NCBI GenBank assembly: GCA_019636285.1
Contig: JAHBXV010000018.1
Span: forward strand, 1-64,000
Direction of reading: 5' to 3'
DNA: 64,000 nt
From: Planctomycetaceae bacterium
GTDB taxonomy: Bacteria > Planctomycetota > Planctomycetia > Planctomycetales > Planctomycetaceae
Positions 18,067 through 27,637 of the stretch are shown here, one piece after another. The position numbers and the translations under genes are program-made. Positions within the stretch are counted from its first letter, which is position 1, and each line of letters begins with the position of its first letter. The notes beneath the pieces were generated by a model, which was not told the DNA's origin, searched no databases, and worked only from the letters and a program-made list of their open reading frames with translations.

Positions 18067-19497
18067 TTATGCCAGAATCGGCCGGACAACGCTCCCATGC
18101 ACATCGGTCAGGCGATAGTCGCGCCCCTGAAACGTGAACGTCAACCGCTCGTGGTCGATGCCCAGTTGATGCAGCAGCGTGGCATGAAGATCGTGGACGC
18201 TGACGGGATTCTCCGTAATGTTATAAGAGAATTCGTCGGTCTGGCCGTACGTCATGCCGGGGCGGATTCCTCCCCCTGACAACCACATGCTGAAGCAGCG
18301 AGGATGGTGATCGCGGCCGTAATCGTCGACCGTCAGGGCTCCCTGGCAATAGACGGTTCGACCGAACTCGCCTCCCCACACCACGATGGTATCGTCAAGC
18401 AGACCGCGCTGTTTCAGGTCCATAATCAGAGCAGCCGACGGCTGATCCGTTTCTTCGCAGCGGGTCGCCAGATCGCGCGGCAGATGGCGGTGTTGATCCC
18501 ATCCGCGATGAAAGAGCTGAACGAAACGCACGCCGCTTTCCAGCAGCCGTCGAGCAATCAGGCAATTGCGGGCAAACGTGCCAGGCCGCCTGGATTGTTC
18601 GCCATATAGTTCGAACGTCGACTCGGATTCTGAGGAAACCTCGACGACCTCCGGAACCGCCGTCTGCATGCGAAAGGCGAGCTCGTATTGCGCGATGCGA
18701 GTGGCCGTTTCCGGATCGCCAATCTCCGCGAGCCGCAGGCGATTCAGTTCGTTGATGTCATGAATCATTCGCGATCGAGATGACGAATCGATCCCCTTCG
18801 GGTTTTCAAGATGCGAAACCGGCTCGCCCGACGAGCGAAATTTGACACCCTGATACCGGGACGGCAAAAACCCGCTCCCCCACAACCGGTCATAGAGCGG
18901 CTGATCGCCGGAACCCGACACAAATGCAATGAACGTCGGAAGGTTGTCGTTCAGACTCCCCAATCCATAGGCAATCCACGAACCCATGCTCGGTCGGCCT
19001 GCAAGCTGCGCCCCCGTCTGGCAAAACGTCACTGCCGGGTCATGGTTGATTGCGTCGGTCCAGACCGATCGGAGAATACACAAGTCATCGGCCACCTTCG
19101 CGGTGTGCGGCAGAAGCTCGCTGAGGTTGGCTCCGCTGTTGCCGTGCCTCGAAAACTGAAATCGCGAGGAAGCGATCGGAAACGACGACTGGCTGGCCGT
19201 CATCCCCGTGAGCCGCTGGCCCTGCCGTACCGACTCGGGAAGATCCTGGCCCTGCCACTCCCGGAGCTTTGGCTTTTCGTCGAACAGGTCAATCTGCGAG
19301 GGCGCGCCCGACTGGAACAAGTAAAGAATGCGTTTCGCTCGCGCGGGCCGTGGTTGTTCGGCAGGAAGACTTTCCATGGCTCCGCGCGCTTCGCGCGAGA
19401 GAAGCAGCGCCGCAGCCGTCGATGCGAGCGACGCCGACGAACCGGCAAGCATAGTTCGCCGTGAACAAGGGAGTTGCATCCGCGGTGCCTCAGACAT
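18067..19497 (-). CDS. DUF1501 (sulfatase-like) protein with Tat signal, second copy
   Basis: The ATG at 19497 is chosen because AAAGG sits 5 nt upstream; a TTG 30 bases earlier would be the longer form. Residues 12-35 form a twin-arginine signal (SRRTMLAGSSASLASTAAALLL). Conserved DUF1501 segments are FQSGAPSQIDLFDEKPKL, FHRGWDQHRHLP and WGGEFGRTVYCQG...GRDHHPRCFSMW. The C-terminal part (LHATLLHQLGIDHERLTFTFQGRDYRLTD) is that of the longer DUF1501 subfamily found next to PSCyt1-DUF1549-DUF1553 proteins. It follows that gene by 39 bp, so one operon is likely. Confidence 0.94.
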   Translation of the reverse strand: MSEAPRMQLPCSRRTMLAGSSASLASTAAALLLSREARGAMESLPAEQPRPARAKRILYLFQSGAPSQIDLFDEKPKLREWQGQDLPESVRQGQRLTGMTASQSSFPIASSRFQFSRHGNSGANLSELLPHTAKVADDLCILRSVWTDAINHDPAVTFCQTGAQLAGRPSMGSWIAYGLGSLNDNLPTFIAFVSGSGDQPLYDRLWGSGFLPSRYQGVKFRSSGEPVSHLENPKGIDSSSRSRMIHDINELNRLRLAEIGDPETATRIAQYELAFRMQTAVPEVVEVSSESESTFELYGEQSRRPGTFARNCLIARRLLESGVRFVQLFHRGWDQHRHLPRDLATRCEETDQPSAALIMDLKQRGLLDDTIVVWGGEFGRTVYCQGALTVDDYGRDHHPRCFSMWLSGGGIRPGMTYGQTDEFSYNITENPVSVHDLHATLLHQLGIDHERLTFTFQGRDYRLTDVHGSVVRPILA

Positions 19498-19536
19498 GTT
19501 GACCTTTTCCGACTCAGACAGGATCAAAGAATCTGG

Positions 19537-22500
19537 CTATTCGCGCGTCACGCTTTCGTCGAGATTCAGAATTGTCGACGCGACCGCCGCGTAGGCAGCT
19601 AGCTCGACCGAATCGATCGAAGACTCGCTCGCCGAGTCGCCAATCGCGAGCAGTTCCCGCGCCGCTTCGGGCTCCTTGCGAAATCGCGCAAGATGCCAAT
19701 CGAATCCCGCCAGCAAAATTCGCAGTTCCGCCTCGCTCGGAAACCGTCCGATCGCCCTGCGAAACATCTCACGAACGAGTTCTTCGGGACTCGCGTTCGC
19801 GTCTCGGGAAACGAGAACCGCCAGACCGCGAGCCGCTTCAACGTAGGTAACATCGTTGAGGAGCGTGAGCGCCTGGAGCGGGGTATTGGTACGGCCGCGA
19901 CGCACCGAGCAGACTTCGCGGGCGGGAGCGTCGAAGACTGCCATCGTGGGATTACTGACCGTTCGCTTCCAGTACCCATACAGCGACCGCCGAAAGATCT
20001 CGGTTGCCGCGCTTCGCTGGTACTGGGTCGTCGTGGCGATCTCGCTCCAGAGGCCGTCCGGCAAATAAGGATAGAACGAAGGGCCGCCCATCCGTTCATT
20101 GAGCAGCCCCGCAATCGCCAGCGCCTGGTCGCGCAACATTTCTGCCGACATTCGGAATCGCGGCCCCCGCGCCAGCCAGCGGTTTTCCGGATCGACACGG
20201 GTAAGCGCTTCCCCGACCCGAGAAGACTGACGGTACGTGCCGCTTTCAACGATCCGACGCTGCAGATTCTTAATGTTCCACTTCGATTCCACGAACTCCG
20301 CCGCGAGCCAGTCCAGCAAATCGGGGTGACTCGGAGGTGCCGCTTGGGTTCCGAAGTCTTCGCTGGTCGAAACCAATCCCAGTCCAAAGAAACGCTGCCA
20401 TTCACGGTTCACCGCGACCCGGGCGGTCAGCGGATGTTCGGGTGACGTGATCCATTGCGCTAGGTCGAGCCGATTGCTCCCTGCCGGGCTTCCCTCTTTG
20501 GTGAGTGCGGCCGGAAATCCCGCTGCGACTCGCTCTCCGGGACGGTTGTACTCTCCGCGTTCCAGGACCGCGGCAACCGCGGGTCGGCCTGATTCCTCCA
20601 TCACCATCGTCGTCGGCAGGCGTTCGACGTAGTCTGCCCGTTCCGATTCGAGTTGTCGTAGATTGGTCAAAACGTCGCGCGCTTCCTCCGGCAGTCCTGT
20701 AGCGAGAAATGCCTGTTGTAGTTTCTCGTTCTGAGACGAACTTCTATTCGAACGATCGAGTGCAGCCAACTCACTCGGCGATTCGGGCACGGCGAGCGCC
20801 GTCAGTTCAATGGCCTCAAGCTTACGCCGGTAGATCCGGACGTCGCTGATCGCGCCGGTCAGCCGCTGCTGGGTTCCTGTGGAACCAATTCGTAACGGCT
20901 CCGTATTCGCCATCGTCTGGTTGAGCAGATCGAGATGAACCGTTTGCGGTTGCACTACACCATCGACATAGATCCTGACGCCGCTCGCCATCCGCGAGCC
21001 GTCATACGTCATCGCCACATGCTGCCAGCGATCGGCGGCCAGCGGACGTTCTGTCTCGACTCGCAAGGCATCATCCAGCCAACGCTTGACCAGATTGACC
21101 TGGACCTTGCCGTTTTGCAGATGCAGCGCCCAGCCGTCGGAATCGGAGTCATCCGACATTCTCGAAACAATTCCACCGGACGCGTTCTCAGCAGGTCGCA
21201 CCCAGGCCGCCACCGTAAACTTGTCGAAGTACCCGAACTTCCCAACGTCGCCCTGATCGATGAAGCGGTCACCATCAAACCGCGTGCCACGACCGGTTGG
21301 CGCCTCGACACGGTCCAACGCAACAGTCTCATGGGCAGGGGTTTTACCCTGGAGCGTTTCATTCCTGTTGGATAGCGCTACGACATCCAGCCCCGCGTCA
21401 ATTGTCCAATCGACGTTCGATTTCCCAGCAACTTCCTGCTCCCAGGCCGCTCGGGCGGATTGAATCCGCGGCATCAACGCCATCCAGCGATTTTGAAGCG
21501 CTGCGACGCTTTCGTCCAGCTCATCGAGACGTCGCTGCTGAGCATCGGTCGGCGTCCGTAAGTAGGGTGGAGAGTTTCCCTCCTTGAGCGCGCGTCCGAA
21601 CTCGGGAATCGTGTTAAAGAACGCGAAGAACTGGTAATACTCCCGCTGCGAGATCGGGTCGAACTTGTGATCGTGGCAGCGGGCACAACCAATCGTCAGG
21701 CCCAGCCAGACGGTCCCCGTCGTGTCGACGCGATCGGCGACATACTCGACCGCATATTCCTCGGGAACGATTCCGCCTTCGGAATTACCACGATGATTGC
21801 GATGAAATCCCGTCGCGAGACGTTGTTCGCTCGTCGCATTTGGAAGCAGGTCGCCCGCGAGTTGCTCGATCGTGAACTGATCGAACGGCATGTTGGCGTT
21901 GTAGGCATCAATCACCCAGTCGCGCCAGCGCCACATCTCGCGGGGGCCGTCGGATTGATAGCCGCTGGTATCGGCATAGCGCGCGGCATCCAGCCATGTC
22001 ACGGCCATGCTTTCACCGTAACGTGGCGACGCCAGCAGCCGATCGACGAGCCGTTCGTAGCGGTCGGGCGACTGGTCGGCGAGAAACGCGTCGATCTCCT
22101 CCGGCGTCGGCGGCAGGCCAGTCAGGTCCAGAGTCACCCGACGAATTAACGTCTCCGGCAGCGCTTCGGGAGCGGGCTTTAGGTGACGTTCCTGCAATTC
22201 CGCGTGCACGAAGGCATCGATTTCACTCGGCGGCGACGGAGCAAGACGCGGCGGCAGCGGCTGTGTCGGGGCAACGAACGCCCAGTGATCCTCGCGAACC
22301 GCTCCCTCCTCGATCCATCGCCGCAGCAGTGCGAGTTGTGCCGCCGTGAGCGGCTTTTTTGCTTCCGGCGGCGGCATGACGAGTTCGGGATCCGCGCTGG
22401 CCACCCGTTTCCACAGTTCGCTCGACTCCGGTTCGCCAGCAACAACAATCGGTTGATCCTCGGCTGTCGTTGTCTTGTCAGTGGCAACATCAAGCCTCAA

Positions 22501-22686
22501 GTCGGCCTGGCGGCTCCGGGCATCGGGACCATGGCAGGCGAAACAATGGTCCGCCAGAATCGGCCGGACATCGCGATTGAATCGCACCGATGCTCGACCG
22601 CCCTCATCGGCCAATGTGTATCCGTGCGAATCGCACCAGAGAAGGACCAGCAAGACACAGCCGACCGCGACGTTCACTCGCATCAT
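19537..22686 (-). CDS. PSCyt1-DUF1549-LamG-DUF1553 exported protein
   Basis: The ATG pair at 22686/22683 directly starts a signal peptide (VNVAVGCVLLVLLWCDSHG); earlier in-frame codons would add an untypical leader. Order of domains: PSCyt1 with CFACHGPDARSRQADLRL, DUF1549 with CARCHDHKFDPIS, a concanavalin-like LamG domain (FTVAAWVRPAENASGGIV ... VRIYVDGV) and DUF1553 to the end. The two CxxCH motifs suggest c-type heme attachment, though this is unproven for the family. LamG would add carbohydrate or ligand binding. It is the first gene of a two-gene operon with DUF1501 and is divergent from the oxidoreductase gene across about 200 bp. Confidence 0.93.
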   Translation of the reverse strand: MMRVNVAVGCVLLVLLWCDSHGYTLADEGGRASVRFNRDVRPILADHCFACHGPDARSRQADLRLDVATDKTTTAEDQPIVVAGEPESSELWKRVASADPELVMPPPEAKKPLTAAQLALLRRWIEEGAVREDHWAFVAPTQPLPPRLAPSPPSEIDAFVHAELQERHLKPAPEALPETLIRRVTLDLTGLPPTPEEIDAFLADQSPDRYERLVDRLLASPRYGESMAVTWLDAARYADTSGYQSDGPREMWRWRDWVIDAYNANMPFDQFTIEQLAGDLLPNATSEQRLATGFHRNHRGNSEGGIVPEEYAVEYVADRVDTTGTVWLGLTIGCARCHDHKFDPISQREYYQFFAFFNTIPEFGRALKEGNSPPYLRTPTDAQQRRLDELDESVAALQNRWMALMPRIQSARAAWEQEVAGKSNVDWTIDAGLDVVALSNRNETLQGKTPAHETVALDRVEAPTGRGTRFDGDRFIDQGDVGKFGYFDKFTVAAWVRPAENASGGIVSRMSDDSDSDGWALHLQNGKVQVNLVKRWLDDALRVETERPLAADRWQHVAMTYDGSRMASGVRIYVDGVVQPQTVHLDLLNQTMANTEPLRIGSTGTQQRLTGAISDVRIYRRKLEAIELTALAVPESPSELAALDRSNRSSSQNEKLQQAFLATGLPEEARDVLTNLRQLESERADYVERLPTTMVMEESGRPAVAAVLERGEYNRPGERVAAGFPAALTKEGSPAGSNRLDLAQWITSPEHPLTARVAVNREWQRFFGLGLVSTSEDFGTQAAPPSHPDLLDWLAAEFVESKWNIKNLQRRIVESGTYRQSSRVGEALTRVDPENRWLARGPRFRMSAEMLRDQALAIAGLLNERMGGPSFYPYLPDGLWSEIATTTQYQRSAATEIFRRSLYGYWKRTVSNPTMAVFDAPAREVCSVRRGRTNTPLQALTLLNDVTYVEAARGLAVLVSRDANASPEELVREMFRRAIGRFPSEAELRILLAGFDWHLARFRKEPEAARELLAIGDSASESSIDSVELAAYAAVASTILNLDESVTRE

Positions 22687-22892
22687 TTGGCGAATTCCAA
22701 GGATCACGAACGGTTGTCGAGCGATATCATCCAGCATGAATCGTAATGAGTTGATGTCAAGTTGACGAGACGGGGCCACCCTGATCGCTGACAAGAAGCC
22801 CCCGAGGCTGCCCCCTTCGCAACTGGTATTCGCCAGGAGGGAAGGGTAGAAGGATCGCGGTCACATTGGACTCACGAAGTCGAGGAGCTTTC

Positions 22893-23894
22893 ATGGCGGA
22901 TTTGGCAAAGTCTTTCCGGCCGGTCACCATCGGCGTCGTGGGCTGGGGACGATTCGGACGACTGCACTCACTGACGCTCGCGGCGTTGGCCGAAGCAGAA
23001 CTCGTCGCGGTTGTCGCTCGCCGACAAGAAAGCCTGGATGCCGCTCGGAAGGAATTGCCACGCGTCCGGGGATTTCTGGACCTCGAACAAGCCATTGCCG
23101 AATCCGCGGCCGAGGCATGGGTCGTCGCCTGCTCAACGCGCGAACATGTTCGTGTGACGGAAACTCTGCTCAGGGCTGGGAAGACCGTGCTTCTCGAAAA
23201 GCCGGTCGCTGAGAGTCTCACCGAAGCAGAACAGCTCGCCGAGTTGGTTCGTCCTGACTCTGCCAATCTGATGATGGGCCACATTCTGCTCTTCAACAGC
23301 GAGTTCCGGGAGTTGCGTCGTGAGGCCGCCGAGCGAGGCACGCTGGCGTATATCGATTGCGCGCGTCATCGGCCGGCCAGCATCGTGCAGGACTTCCCCG
23401 GAGAGAATCCCCTGTACGCCACCATGGTTCACGATCTCTATTGCCTCCAAGTCCTGAAGCAGCGAGCCGAGCCGGTTTCGCTATCCGCCCGGTACCATTT
23501 CGCTCCGGTCGGCTCTGTCGATGTGGCGGCCGCGCACATTCAGTGGGCCGACGGAACCGTGGCCGCCTGTGTCTCCTCCTACACGACGCCACAGGGCATG
23601 GCGCCACGGGGGTTCGATCGCATGGAAGTCTTCGGCGCGGGCTGGGCGGCGCGCATTTCTCCCAACCCCAGGCCCATTGAAGTCTGGGACGACCGTGCCC
23701 GCTGGCCGATGCCGCTCGAAATTCGGCCGGATGCGAGCGGCCCCACCGGGATGATGGCCGAGGAACTTCGGTGCTTCTGCCGTGTCGTCCGCGGAACCGC
23801 TCCGGTTCCGATGGGGGCAACCTATCAGGACGCCATGCAAGTCCAGCGGTGGCTCGACCTCCTCGATCGCGCCGCCCGGTCGAGCAACTCGTAG
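22893..23894 (+). CDS. Gfo/Idh/MocA family NAD(P)-dependent oxidoreductase
   Basis: An N-terminal Rossmann domain shows VVGWGRFGRLHSLTLAAL (GxGxxG) and the family's LLEKPVAESLTEAEQL (EKP motif). The C-terminal alpha/beta domain (residues ~125-330) carries MVHDLYCLQVL with a likely catalytic His. These enzymes oxidise or reduce sugars and cyclitols with NAD(P); the substrate cannot be deduced. No Tat signal is present, so it is cytoplasmic, unlike many planctomycete paralogues. ATG 22893 has GGAG nine bases upstream and is preferred to the TTG at 22866. Confidence 0.92.
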   Translation: MADLAKSFRPVTIGVVGWGRFGRLHSLTLAALAEAELVAVVARRQESLDAARKELPRVRGFLDLEQAIAESAAEAWVVACSTREHVRVTETLLRAGKTVLLEKPVAESLTEAEQLAELVRPDSANLMMGHILLFNSEFRELRREAAERGTLAYIDCARHRPASIVQDFPGENPLYATMVHDLYCLQVLKQRAEPVSLSARYHFAPVGSVDVAAAHIQWADGTVAACVSSYTTPQGMAPRGFDRMEVFGAGWAARISPNPRPIEVWDDRARWPMPLEIRPDASGPTGMMAEELRCFCRVVRGTAPVPMGATYQDAMQVQRWLDLLDRAARSSNS

Positions 23895-24038
23895 CTGACA
23901 CCTCGTTTTGAGCGATCCTCCGTTTTCGCACGAACGATTGGCCGGACAAGCCGCGATTGAATCCCGCCTCACGGTGTGCTGTGATGATCTCCGAGGGTGA
24001 CCGTCGTCATCTTTCGTTGCCCCCGAGGAGTGTCTCGC

Positions 24039-24956
24039 ATGTTTCGTGCAGGTGTCTTGGCTGGCGTGATCTCATGCAGTTGGTTGACGGCTATCTTCGC
24101 CGAGGAAATCGCGCCTGACGATGCCCGTGCGGCTATCCGGCAGTCAGCCGTCGCCTATGCCGAGGCGTTTGCCAAACAAGATAGCAAGGCCATCGCGGCG
24201 CTGTTTACCCCCGAAGCCGAACTGGTGACCGCCGACGGGACCATCTTCCATGGCCGCGAGGCTATCGCAGCCGAGTTCGCGGCTGGTTTCGCGAATCGTC
24301 CCAAGGGGTCTGTCTCGATCGAAATCCTCTCGATTCGGCCCGTGGCGGCAGGCATCCTCGTCGAAGACGGCGCCTCCACGTTCAGGGCCGAGGGAAGCGA
24401 GGCTCGAACCGCCACGCGTTATACCGCCACGCATGTCAAACAGCCCGATGGTCGCTGGCTGATCGCCAGTGTTCGCGAGCTGGAAGCGGCTCCCGCGACG
24501 CCCCATGACCGCCTTCAGGCATTGGCCTGGCTGATTGGCGACTGGCAGGAAGACAAGGCCGGTAGCACCATCCGCACAAGTTGGAATTGGGACGAAAGTG
24601 GTTTCTACCTGATGGGCAACTTTCAGTTGCTGGCCAGGGCTGCTTCCGCCGCGACAGGATCTCATCGGATTGGCTGGGACGGGGAACGCAAGCAGCTTCG
24701 GTCTTGGATTTTCGATTCCAACGGTGGCTTCGCAAGCGGCTGCTGGCAGAGGAACGAGGACGGAACCTGGACATTGCACCTGACGCGGATTGATGCCGAG
24801 GGGGAACGAACCGCCTCGCGATTGACGTACTCCTCGGACGGCAAGGATGCCATGGTCGTTTCGCTGGACCAGATGACCCACGATGGAGCCGCCGTCAGTG
24901 GTGGAATGCATCGAATCGTTCGGCGTCCACCGGAACCATCCGCTCAACGTCGGTAA
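24039..24956 (+). CDS. exported SgcJ/EcaC-like (SnoaL/DUF4440) protein with C-terminal beta-barrel
   Basis: ATG 24039 is used because GAGGAG lies 8 nt upstream and a signal peptide begins at once (FRAGVLAGVISCSWLTAIFAEE). Residues ~25-145 form an NTF2-like SnoaL/DUF4440 domain (AIRQSAVAYAEAFAKQDSKAIAALF, HGREAIAAEF). The second half (LIGDWQEDKAGSTIRTSWNWDESGFYLMGNF) resembles DUF1579-like or lipocalin-like barrels found fused to this domain in planctomycetes. NTF2-like folds bind small hydrophobic ligands; the actual ligand and activity are unknown. It stands alone. Confidence 0.85.
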   Translation: MFRAGVLAGVISCSWLTAIFAEEIAPDDARAAIRQSAVAYAEAFAKQDSKAIAALFTPEAELVTADGTIFHGREAIAAEFAAGFANRPKGSVSIEILSIRPVAAGILVEDGASTFRAEGSEARTATRYTATHVKQPDGRWLIASVRELEAAPATPHDRLQALAWLIGDWQEDKAGSTIRTSWNWDESGFYLMGNFQLLARAASAATGSHRIGWDGERKQLRSWIFDSNGGFASGCWQRNEDGTWTLHLTRIDAEGERTASRLTYSSDGKDAMVVSLDQMTHDGAAVSGGMHRIVRRPPEPSAQRR

Positions 24957-25131
24957 CGATTTCCACGTCTTGAGTTCACTCGCTGGTCAGCCCCTTGTGG
25001 ATCAACGAGACAAAAAGAGCGACCGTCAGGACCGGGTGAGCGTGACCGAGCACTTCATACGTCTCGATTCGGCACGTCATTCAGACAGTTTTGACGCCAA
25101 CACACAATATTCTCTCTGAAGGACAGCGATC

Positions 25132-27456
25132 ATGCGGCGTTTAACGTGGCACTCTCTTCTGGTCGCGGCTCTGACGACGTCGATGGCTGGTGGTCCCGCC
25201 TGGGCACGTGGGTTCGGTGGCGGCGGCTTCGGGGGCGGAGGGTTTCATGGAGGCGGTGGATTTGGTGGTGGCGGTGGACTCGGCGGCGGGGGGGGATTTC
25301 ATGGTGGCGGTGGTTTTGGAGGAGGGGGCTTCGGAGCCGGTGGCCTTGGGGGCGGGGGTGGCTTCGGGGGCGGAGGGCTGGGTGGCGGTGAAGGAATGAG
25401 ACTCCCCTCGGGAGGAGGTCTCTCCGGCGGCGGATTCCGACCGTCTGGTCCCTCGTTCTCAGGGGGTGGCGACTTTTCCCGCGCCGGCGGCGGTTTGCAG
25501 GGACTCGGCGGCGGTGGACTTGGTGGTGGCGGTGGACTTGGTGGCGGCCTGGGCGGTGGAGGATTAGGAGGCGGCGGCTTCGATCGAAGTGGAATTGGTG
25601 GGTTCGATCGCTCGGACCTGTTCCATTCCCCGAACTTCGGCGGTGGAGGAGCGGGGGGCTTTGGTCTTGGCGATCGTCCGCAATTGAATCCCGGCGGCGG
25701 CATCAATCGTCCCGATCTGAGTGATGGCAATCGCAATGGGTTCCGCCCCGATGGGACAAACGCCGATCGCCCGTCGCTGCCAAACGCCGATGGGCTTCGG
25801 TCAGGCAATCTATCGGGTATGACCGATCGATTTCCCAACAGCGGCGGAGCGACGCTGCCAGGATTGGGTCCGTTCCAACCCGGTGCAGGGGGTGCTGGCA
25901 CGCAGCGGCCGGGAGTCCGTCCTGGCGAAGGTGGGGCTGGCGAACGTCTGCCGGGCCTCGGTCCAAACGCCGATGGCGGCAATCGCAATCCGGCCAACTT
26001 CCCCGGCGCGGATGGTTCGGGAGAACGCTGGTCACCGGCGGATCGCGGATCAATCCCCGAACGCCACGACGATCTTTCCAATCGATTCGACGATTTGCAG
26101 AACCACTGGAACGATCAGGACTGGCATCACAACCAGTGGACGGGACCAAACGGAGGAGAGATCAATCACTTCGGGTACTGGGGACCAAACGGCTATTGGG
26201 GTCACACGGGCGCCTGGGGACCGAACGGCGGGTATGCCGGTCATTCTGGACACGTCGGCCCCAACGGGGCCTGGGGGCACAGTAGCGTCGTCGGTCCCAA
26301 TGGCGGGTACTGGGGACATACCGGTGCCGTGGGGCCGAATGGCGCCTGGGGACATGCGGGCTACTACGGTCCGGCCGGGCATTGGTCGCGAAGCTGGGGC
26401 TGGTATAACGGATATTGTCCGACGTGGGGACATGGAAGCTGGAACTATTTGTGGAACGCGTACCCCGTCGCCATGGCCTTCGGCATGACAACCTGGGGCA
26501 TCAACTGTGTTGCCTGGGACATGGGAATCAGTTCCTACTACAACCCCTATTACTCAACTCCCGTGATGGTCGATGGCCAGCCGGTTGCCACGTACGATCA
26601 ACCCCTCGTCGGCGGTGGTGAGGACACATCGCAACCGGCCGATACCCAAGGCGACTCGACTTCGGATTCTTCGTCTGATCCACTGGTCGCAGCCGTCGAC
26701 TCGGCACGGCAGGCATTCTACGACGGCAGCTACGATCAGGCCCTTCAATTGATTAACGGCGCCCTGAAGCTGGCTCCGCGCGACGCGGCCGTGAATGAAT
26801 TCCGCAGCTTGTGCCTGTTCGCGCTCGGCCGGTATCAGGATTCGGCGGCAACGATTCACGCGGTGCTGGCAGCTGGTCCAGGCTGGGACTGGACGACCAT
26901 GATCAGCCTGTACGGCGACGCGGATGCTTATTCCCAGCAATTGCGTCAGCTCGAGGACGCCGTCCGGTCCAATCCCGATGTCGCGGCAAACCACTTTCTC
27001 CTCGGCTATCACTACCTGACGGGCAATCATAAAGACGCGGCCGTCAAGCAGTGGCAAGACGCCTCGCGCCTGGCATCCAACGACCAGCTTTCGGCCGAGC
27101 TTGTCAAAATGTATTCCCCGCAGGATCAGGGTACGCAACCGGCGACGGCACAGACGCCAGCGCCCAATCTCGACCAGCCCGCCTATCCCATGGACAAACT
27201 CTACGGTGACTGGTCCGCGAATGGCGATTCCGGCCAGTTCGCGCTCACCCTCGGCAACGATGACAAGTTCACCTGGAAATTCACGCGAAATGGTCAGCCA
27301 CAGTCGGTGACGGGCGTGTATATCGTTCGCGGCAACAACCTGGTCTTGCAACCCGACTCGGGCGGGACAATCGCCGCGACCATCACGCTCTCCGGAAACC
27401 AGTTGAAATTCGTGCCCGTGGGCGACGTCAAGACACTGACATTCACCCGAGGCTAA
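25132..27456 (+). CDS. glycine-rich, GPNG-repeat, TPR exported protein
   Basis: A signal peptide ends near ARG (residue 25). About residues 25-165 are extremely glycine-rich (GFGGGGFGGGGF type). A Pro/Asn/Gly-rich linker follows, then six GPNG-headed repeats of 12-13 residues rich in Trp, His and Tyr (positions 26143-26379), and a Tyr/Trp-rich hydrophobic segment. The second half has TPR-like helices (AFYDGSYDQALQLINGALKLAPRDAAVNEFRSLCLFALGRY) and a final beta-rich domain (LYGDWSANGDSGQFALTLGN). The glycine-rich part suggests a surface or matrix protein. AAGGA before the ATG supports the start. The Pro-rich antisense frame is a shadow of the glycine repeats. Confidence 0.88.
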   Translation: MRRLTWHSLLVAALTTSMAGGPAWARGFGGGGFGGGGFHGGGGFGGGGGLGGGGGFHGGGGFGGGGFGAGGLGGGGGFGGGGLGGGEGMRLPSGGGLSGGGFRPSGPSFSGGGDFSRAGGGLQGLGGGGLGGGGGLGGGLGGGGLGGGGFDRSGIGGFDRSDLFHSPNFGGGGAGGFGLGDRPQLNPGGGINRPDLSDGNRNGFRPDGTNADRPSLPNADGLRSGNLSGMTDRFPNSGGATLPGLGPFQPGAGGAGTQRPGVRPGEGGAGERLPGLGPNADGGNRNPANFPGADGSGERWSPADRGSIPERHDDLSNRFDDLQNHWNDQDWHHNQWTGPNGGEINHFGYWGPNGYWGHTGAWGPNGGYAGHSGHVGPNGAWGHSSVVGPNGGYWGHTGAVGPNGAWGHAGYYGPAGHWSRSWGWYNGYCPTWGHGSWNYLWNAYPVAMAFGMTTWGINCVAWDMGISSYYNPYYSTPVMVDGQPVATYDQPLVGGGEDTSQPADTQGDSTSDSSSDPLVAAVDSARQAFYDGSYDQALQLINGALKLAPRDAAVNEFRSLCLFALGRYQDSAATIHAVLAAGPGWDWTTMISLYGDADAYSQQLRQLEDAVRSNPDVAANHFLLGYHYLTGNHKDAAVKQWQDASRLASNDQLSAELVKMYSPQDQGTQPATAQTPAPNLDQPAYPMDKLYGDWSANGDSGQFALTLGNDDKFTWKFTRNGQPQSVTGVYIVRGNNLVLQPDSGGTIAATITLSGNQLKFVPVGDVKTLTFTRG
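26143..26379 (+). repeat. in-gene GPNG repeat array
   Basis: Six degenerate copies of a 36-39-bp unit, each coding GPNG(or GPAG)-x-WGHxG, inside the glycine-rich protein gene. The units differ at many synonymous sites, so the array is old and kept at protein level. Confidence 0.75.
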
Positions 27457-27637
27457 CGGCATGCGGTTCGCTATGGTGTTCCTGGGCCGAATCCCTGCGA
27501 GTTACGGCTGAAAACTCGATTTCCCGCTTGTTTGTTCCCGAACACAACTGGCTGCCTGTCGATCACTTGGTGGATTCTGAGCGAGCAACTCAGTTCACAA
27601 ACGTCGTGATTGAAAATTTTCGTGAAAATTGTCCGAG

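Noticed and set aside
25299-26081. Proline-rich minus-strand frame opposite the glycine-rich gene
   Set aside because: Gly codons (GGN) read as Pro (CCN) on the other strand; purely compositional.
26143-26379. Spaced repeats as a CRISPR array
   Set aside because: The repeats are in frame, degenerate and encode GPNG units; no constant repeat or cas genes.
27612-27621. GAAAATTTTC palindrome before the protease gene as an operator
   Set aside because: Too short and AT-only to distinguish from chance; noted only in the gene entry.
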